The notes beneath the pieces were generated by a model. That model was given only the letters and a program-made list of their open reading frames with translations, made no database searches and was not told the origin of the DNA. The position numbers were made by a program, and so were the translations under genes. Shown here one piece after another: positions 62,558-64,000 of a DNA stretch of 64,000 nt (the first letter of the stretch is position 1; every line of letters starts with the position of its first letter). The DNA is from Pseudanabaena biceps (GTDB taxonomy: Bacteria; Cyanobacteriota; Cyanobacteriia; Pseudanabaenales; Pseudanabaenaceae), in the NCBI GenBank assembly GCA_013361095.1, contig JAATWA010000005.1:1-64000 (forward strand), given 5' to 3'.

Positions 62558-64000
62558 ATGCTCAAAATTATTGCCGCCATTGGCGCTATTCAAATTATTG
62601 CGATCGCCATTACCTTTATCCGCTCCAAAACTATTGCGGTTTTGCTGGGTCCTGAAGGGGTGGGCATTATTAGCATTATCGATCAAGTCATTCAGTTGAT
62701 TGCCCAACTCAGTGCTTTTAGCCTACCCTTTGCGGCTGTAAAATTCCTGTCTCGTTCTCATAGTCAGAGTTCTGAGATTTTCAAGCAAAGTTATGGCAAT
62801 CTTTTAAGGTTATTGCTGTTGCTGACAATGACAGGATCTGTGATCGGACTGCTGATAGTCTTGATTTATCCTCAACTACTGGGGCAACATCTTCAACAAT
62901 ATAGAACACTCATAGTTATTGGTTTAGTCAGCATTCCTCTGATCACGATGCAGGGATTTTTCAAAAATGTTTTAGCTGCAGCACGAAAAGTGAGGGAAGC
63001 GGCTCTAATGGATGTTGGCATTGCCCTAATCATTACCACAATGGTCTGTATTGGCGTTGCGATCGCAGGGGTGCAAGGATTTTATATCGGGAACTTACTA
63101 GCAGGCTTCCTGATTGTTGGCATCACCCTACTTTATTTCAAACAAAATCTCCATTTACCAATATTTGGGACTGGCAACAGTATTCGTCAAGAACTGCGTC
63201 AAAATCCAGATATTGTTAGTTTTTCTCTGCTTTTATACGGTTCTGCATTTTTACATCCCTTAGCTTACTTTGTGACCCGCTATGCCATACTCAAAAATTT
63301 TGGAGAAGTCGAAGCAGGCTTATTACAATCAGCGTTCGCTCTTGCAAGTGTTTTAAACTTAATTTTAAATCCCGCAAATGGCTTATATCTCACTCCCATT
63401 TTAAATCGGGATATTCCCAAAGCCGAAAAATTGCAAGCAGCCTTGGCTTTTCAGGAGAAGTTAGCGATCGTCACAGTTGCCTTGGCGATGCCAATGGTTC
63501 TGTTTTCTCAATGGCTAGTCGTACTCTTATTTTCACATGCGTTCATCAAAGTGGGTAGCGTCATTTTTATATTTGTGATTGCCCAGTATATTATTCAGTT
63601 GGCAGGTGTGAATCAAGCTCTAATTATTGGGCTAAATGATTTAAAGATTTATGGAATTGCGATCGCAACTGGGCATTTTGTATTTGGCGTATCTGGATGG
63701 TTCTTAGCTCCATATTATGGACTGGCTGGTATCGGTATTGGACTATTAATTTCTAACACAGTGATCTTTTTTGTGACTATCGCTCAACTTTGTTTTCGCC
63801 ATGGTCTAAAACCTTCCCTCAGATTAGTAGGGATCATGACATATGGTCTGGTTTCCTTGTTTCTTGCAGGTAGTTTGCTTAGCTATACAGATCCATCGGC
63901 TCCCTTGATTATTGCGATCAAATTTGGTTGCGAAGTTGCTTTCTTAACTAGTCTCTTCTTTTTGTTTAATCGACAAGATAGATTGAAACTGTTAAATCAA
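62558..64000 (+). CDS. oligosaccharide flippase (Wzx/MATE-like), 3' end beyond the window
   Basis: 481 codons are open from ATG 62558 to the window end without a stop. About twelve to fourteen hydrophobic spans, e.g. ITFIRSKTIAVLLGPEGVGI near the start, a conserved feature of O-antigen/teichuronic flippases, and AAARKVREAALMDVGIALI. It should move the lipid-linked repeat unit across the inner membrane. It starts 12 bp after the fucosyltransferase. Confidence 0.9.
   Translation, partial: MLKIIAAIGAIQIIAIAITFIRSKTIAVLLGPEGVGIISIIDQVIQLIAQLSAFSLPFAAVKFLSRSHSQSSEIFKQSYGNLLRLLLLLTMTGSVIGLLIVLIYPQLLGQHLQQYRTLIVIGLVSIPLITMQGFFKNVLAAARKVREAALMDVGIALIITTMVCIGVAIAGVQGFYIGNLLAGFLIVGITLLYFKQNLHLPIFGTGNSIRQELRQNPDIVSFSLLLYGSAFLHPLAYFVTRYAILKNFGEVEAGLLQSAFALASVLNLILNPANGLYLTPILNRDIPKAEKLQAALAFQEKLAIVTVALAMPMVLFSQWLVVLLFSHAFIKVGSVIFIFVIAQYIIQLAGVNQALIIGLNDLKIYGIAIATGHFVFGVSGWFLAPYYGLAGIGIGLLISNTVIFFVTIAQLCFRHGLKPSLRLVGIMTYGLVSLFLAGSLLSYTDPSAPLIIAIKFGCEVAFLTSLFFLFNRQDRLKLLNQ

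Overview
The window looks like chromosomal DNA of a freshwater cyanobacterium, most likely near Pseudanabaena. The HIP1 octamer GCGATCGC recurs throughout. DUF29 and DUF427 proteins, a cyanobacterial-type PIN toxin/antitoxin pair and a group II intron fit this, as does the heavy load of IS1, IS4, IS5, IS256 and IS630 elements. The placement is inference; no rRNA or tRNA gene was recognised.

Layout. 1-10113 is an insertion-sequence graveyard. It holds a broken IS5-type transposase, an IS1 element, a decayed cyanobacterial gene, an intact AAA ATPase/nuclease-fold gene, an alpha/beta hydrolase, and an IS630 element that carries an IS256 and an IS1 inside it. 10099-14634 carries a soluble histidine kinase with a PhnD-like sensor, a cyclase-family metal hydrolase and a stand-alone DNA methylase domain. 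15361-27309 is the most coherent block. It has a sulfonate/taurine-type ABC transporter whose binding protein ends in a NosL-like domain, and a LysR regulator fused to a copy of that binding protein. These are followed by an AprA/fumarate-reductase-like flavoprotein, a small 2x[4Fe-4S] ferredoxin, a HEAT-repeat protein, an ApbC/Mrp Fe-S carrier and two sulfur-oxyanion exporters (YeiH type and TauE/SafE type). I read it as uptake, redox processing and waste-anion export for an unidentified organosulfur compound.

27747-40236 returns to accessory DNA: an unrecognised gene, a second copy of the AAA/nuclease gene, a class I aldolase, and a group II intron invaded by IS1 and IS630. Next come an IS256 invaded by a second type of IS630, and a lipoprotein gene split by that same IS630. 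40331-44491 contains two MITE-like hairpins, DUF29 and DUF427 genes, and five attC-like imperfect palindromes around a GNAT acetyltransferase, a methyltransferase and a truncated RibD/DHFR-like gene. This looks like an integron cassette array without an integrase (CALIN). 44753-49417 has recD2, a small peptidoglycan-binding protein, a phosphatase-like protein and vapBC. 50303-64000 is a cell-surface glycan locus: a leftward operon (polysaccharide deacetylase, two GT4 enzymes, a multi-spanning membrane protein) diverges from a rightward operon (GT2, UGM-like flavoprotein, nucleotide-sugar epimerase, radical SAM/SPASM enzyme, GT2, GT10 fucosyltransferase, flippase cut by the window end).

Several IS elements have unrelated DNA on their two sides, so transposition was followed by deletion or rearrangement. 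Others keep perfect target duplications, so the order of insertion can be read.
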